From: Enorma phocaeensis
GTDB lineage: Bacteria; Actinomycetota; Coriobacteriia; Coriobacteriales; Coriobacteriaceae
Reading direction: 5' to 3'
Assembly (NCBI RefSeq): GCF_900186505.1
Contig: NZ_LT891970.1
Coordinates: forward strand, 294,451-358,450
DNA: 64,000 nucleotides
Positions within the stretch are counted from its first letter, which is position 1; every line of letters starts with the position of its first letter. The notes under the pieces are model-generated. The model was not told the origin of the DNA, did not search any database, and saw nothing but the letters and a program-made list of their open reading frames with translations. A program made the position numbers and the translations under genes. Below, in pieces: positions 62,130 through 64,000 of the stretch.

Positions 62130-63416
62130 TTACGCCTCCTGCCCCGCTTCCTCGGCCTCCTCCTTGCCGCCGGGCAGGATCAGGTTGAGCAGGATGCCCG
62201 CCAGCGCCGAGGTGGCCATGCCGGGGAGCGTGTAGTCGCCGATGGGAATCGAGATGCCGGAGGTCTCCATGCCCACGCCCACGATGATGACGACGGACGC
62301 GATCATGAGGTTGCGGTTGACGTCGAAGTCCACGCGGTTGGATACGAGCATGCGCAGGCCGTTGGAGGCGATAAGGCCGAAAAGCAAAAGGCACACGCCG
62401 CCCATGACCGGGCTGGGGATAGATTGGATGAGTGCCGCCAGCTTGGGGCAGAAGCCTCCGATGACGAGCGCGAAGCCGCCGGCGTACCAGAAGATCTGCG
62501 TCGAGTACACGCGCGTGACGCTCATGACGCCGATGTTCTCTGCGTACGTGGTGGTTGGAGGACCGCCCAAGAAGCCTGAGATCATGGTGGAGATGCCGTC
62601 ACCGGCGAGCGAACGCGGCAGCATGTCGCGGTAGTCCTTGCCCACGATCTCGCCCACGGCGAGCAGGTGACCGATGTGCTCGATCACCACGACGATGGCC
62701 ACGGGAGCCACGAGCGCGATGGCGCCCACGTCGAAGCGCGGAGCGGAGATGTTCGGCAGGCCGATCCAGGCAGCCTCGGCTACGGGTGCGAAATCAACGA
62801 GCCCGAGCGGGATGGAGACCACATAGCCCACGATGATGGCTAGAAGCACCGGGATGGTGCCGAAGATGCCGCCCATACTGGAGAACACCACCGCCGCGAT
62901 GAGCGTGATGGCGGCAACGATGGCACCCATGCCGTAGAAAGTCGCAGTGCCGTCCGGGAGGTCCTGCATGAAGGCCATGTCGACCGCTGTGGCGGAAAGG
63001 CCCACACCGATGACGACCATCACCGACGCCACGAGCACGGGCGGCAGCAGGCGGTCGATCCATCCGGTGCCGGCAAGCTTGATGATGCCGGCAACCGCCA
63101 GGAACACGAGGCCCGAGACCACGACACCAGACATGGCGGCGTCGAGCCCCTGCGTGGCGCCCACGGCGAGGATGGGGCTGATGAAGGCGAAGGAGCTCCC
63201 CAGATAGCTGGGAATCTTGTTACCCGTGACCAGCAGATAGCAAATGGTGCCGATGCCCGAGCACATGATGGCCACGTTGGGATCGAGCCCTGTGAGCACG
63301 GGCACGAGCACCGTCGATCCGAACATGCTCATCATGTGCTGGATGCCCAGCGGGATGGCGCGACCGACCGACACGCGGTCGTCGACGCCGATCACTTCTC
63401 GTTCGTGCTTGCTCAT
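62130..63416 (-). CDS. uraA: Uracil/xanthine permease (NCS2 family)
   Basis: 428-residue permease with about 14 membrane segments. Family motifs: IPLGIQHMMSMFGSTVLVP (19-37), SYLGSSFAFI, GGPPTTTYAENIGVMSVT and SNGLRMLV. It imports uracil or a related base with protons. GAGGGGGCC precedes the start at 63416. Close to uraA/pyrP; exact base not certain. Confidence 0.9.
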   Translation of the reverse strand: MSKHEREVIGVDDRVSVGRAIPLGIQHMMSMFGSTVLVPVLTGLDPNVAIMCSGIGTICYLLVTGNKIPSYLGSSFAFISPILAVGATQGLDAAMSGVVVSGLVFLAVAGIIKLAGTGWIDRLLPPVLVASVMVVIGVGLSATAVDMAFMQDLPDGTATFYGMGAIVAAITLIAAVVFSSMGGIFGTIPVLLAIIVGYVVSIPLGLVDFAPVAEAAWIGLPNISAPRFDVGAIALVAPVAIVVVIEHIGHLLAVGEIVGKDYRDMLPRSLAGDGISTMISGFLGGPPTTTYAENIGVMSVTRVYSTQIFWYAGGFALVIGGFCPKLAALIQSIPSPVMGGVCLLLFGLIASNGLRMLVSNRVDFDVNRNLMIASVVIIVGVGMETSGISIPIGDYTLPGMATSALAGILLNLILPGGKEEAEEAGQEA

Positions 63417-63648
63417 GCGGCCCCCTCGTTCGCCGTTTGCCTCGGTGCGCAGCGCGCTGTGGCTATTCTCGCATATACGCGGCGAGGGGAGGAGCTGAGC
63501 GTGCAGTCGAACTACGTGCGGTAACGTTCTGAGGCCCCTCAGATTCCGGAACAATATGGCGCTTCCTGTCAGCAATGAAGCGAGGACTGACTCCCCACGC
63601 GCCACCCGTCTATACTTTTGCCGGAATACACCTTGGGAGGCGACGCGT

Positions 63649-64000
63649 ATGAAGACCCTATATCTCATCGGCGGCACCATGGGCGTGGGCAAGTCCACGG
63701 TCGCCCGGCACCTGCGCGACGAGCTTCCTGCTGCCGTGATGCTCGACGGCGATTGGTGCTGGGACGCGCGGCCCTTCACCGTGAACGACGAGACCCGCAC
63801 CATGGTACTCGACAACATCTGCCACGTGCTCGGCAACTTCCTACGCTGCAGCGCCTACGAGAACATCGTGTTCTGCTGGGTGATGCACGAGCAGGCCATT
63901 ATCGACGAGATCCTTGGGCGCTTGCCCCTTACCGAAACCGGGCGTCAGATTGTTAGCGTGTCGCTCACGTGTGCGGAAGATGAGCTGCGGGCGCGGTTGG
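63649..64000 (+). CDS. P-loop nucleotide-binding protein (AAA/kinase-like), truncated at the window edge
   Basis: 117 residues visible. The N-terminus KTLYLIGGTMGVGKSTVARHL is a Walker A motif (GTMGVGKST), followed by LDGDWCWDARPF and LTCAEDELRARL, similar to small nucleotide-kinase-like ATPases. GGGAGG lies upstream of the ATG at 63649. The C-terminus is outside the window. Confidence 0.85.
   Translation, partial: MKTLYLIGGTMGVGKSTVARHLRDELPAAVMLDGDWCWDARPFTVNDETRTMVLDNICHVLGNFLRCSAYENIVFCWVMHEQAIIDEILGRLPLTETGRQIVSVSLTCAEDELRARL

Overview
The window is GC-rich chromosomal DNA from an anaerobic, amino-acid-fermenting actinobacterium, most likely a gut coriobacterium such as Collinsella. This is an inference from gene content: a selenocysteine-containing glycine reductase, DUF3793 with flavodoxin, the tRNA-Tyr/Thr/Met-tuf-rpmG-tRNA-Trp-secE-nusG-rplK-rplA block, Leu-codon attenuation of leuA, and several typical accessory families. 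Most genes lie on the minus strand. I see no rRNA, CRISPR array or prophage.

Layout. 1-15400 is a peptide-use island: M18, S10, M20 and C1B (PepC) peptidases, a deformylase-like protein, a complete oligopeptide ABC transporter (oppBCDF), two paralogous Tat-exported binding lipoproteins, and divergent DUF1177 and AroM genes. 15400-23700 holds a nuclease-fold-like protein, a UvrA paralogue, an MscS channel, redox proteins and a HepT/MntA-type toxin-antitoxin pair whose antitoxin start looks frameshifted. 23700-37000 is an accessory region: DUF4230 pair, EcsC, XRE/Fic, lipoproteins, MerR, a membrane Ser/Thr kinase with an HTH partner, a broken IS30 element and small membrane-protein paralogues. 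37100-42240 is the leucine cluster leuA-leuC-leuD-leuB behind a Leu-codon leader peptide and attenuator hairpin. 42400-45400 has a PadR/HAAS module and a zinc-ribbon coiled-coil protein. 45600-51100 is the translation/secretion block with five tRNAs. 51600-57000 has a TetM-like GTPase and grdX-grdE-grdB, in which grdB contains an in-frame UGA with a SECIS-like hairpin. 57100-64000 is housekeeping: pentapeptide protein, flavodoxin, DUF3793, HxlR, flavin reductase, an Ogt-GNAT fusion, a uracil permease and a truncated ATPase gene.

How the genes work together. Peptides imported by Opp and cut by the peptidases would supply amino acids, and glycine reductase could use glycine as Stickland acceptor. 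The other Grd subunits and the selenocysteine machinery must be encoded elsewhere.

The most unusual signal is a set of four intergenic elements of about 100-125 bp (15495, 35254, 38322, 51385). Each is closed by an inverted repeat of its own sequence (9-17 bp), and all share a central CCGCAR motif at a similar offset. Two fall into one sub-type by internal sequence and two into another. Different arm sequences that are each self-complementary suggest a conserved structure rather than a simple transposon end.
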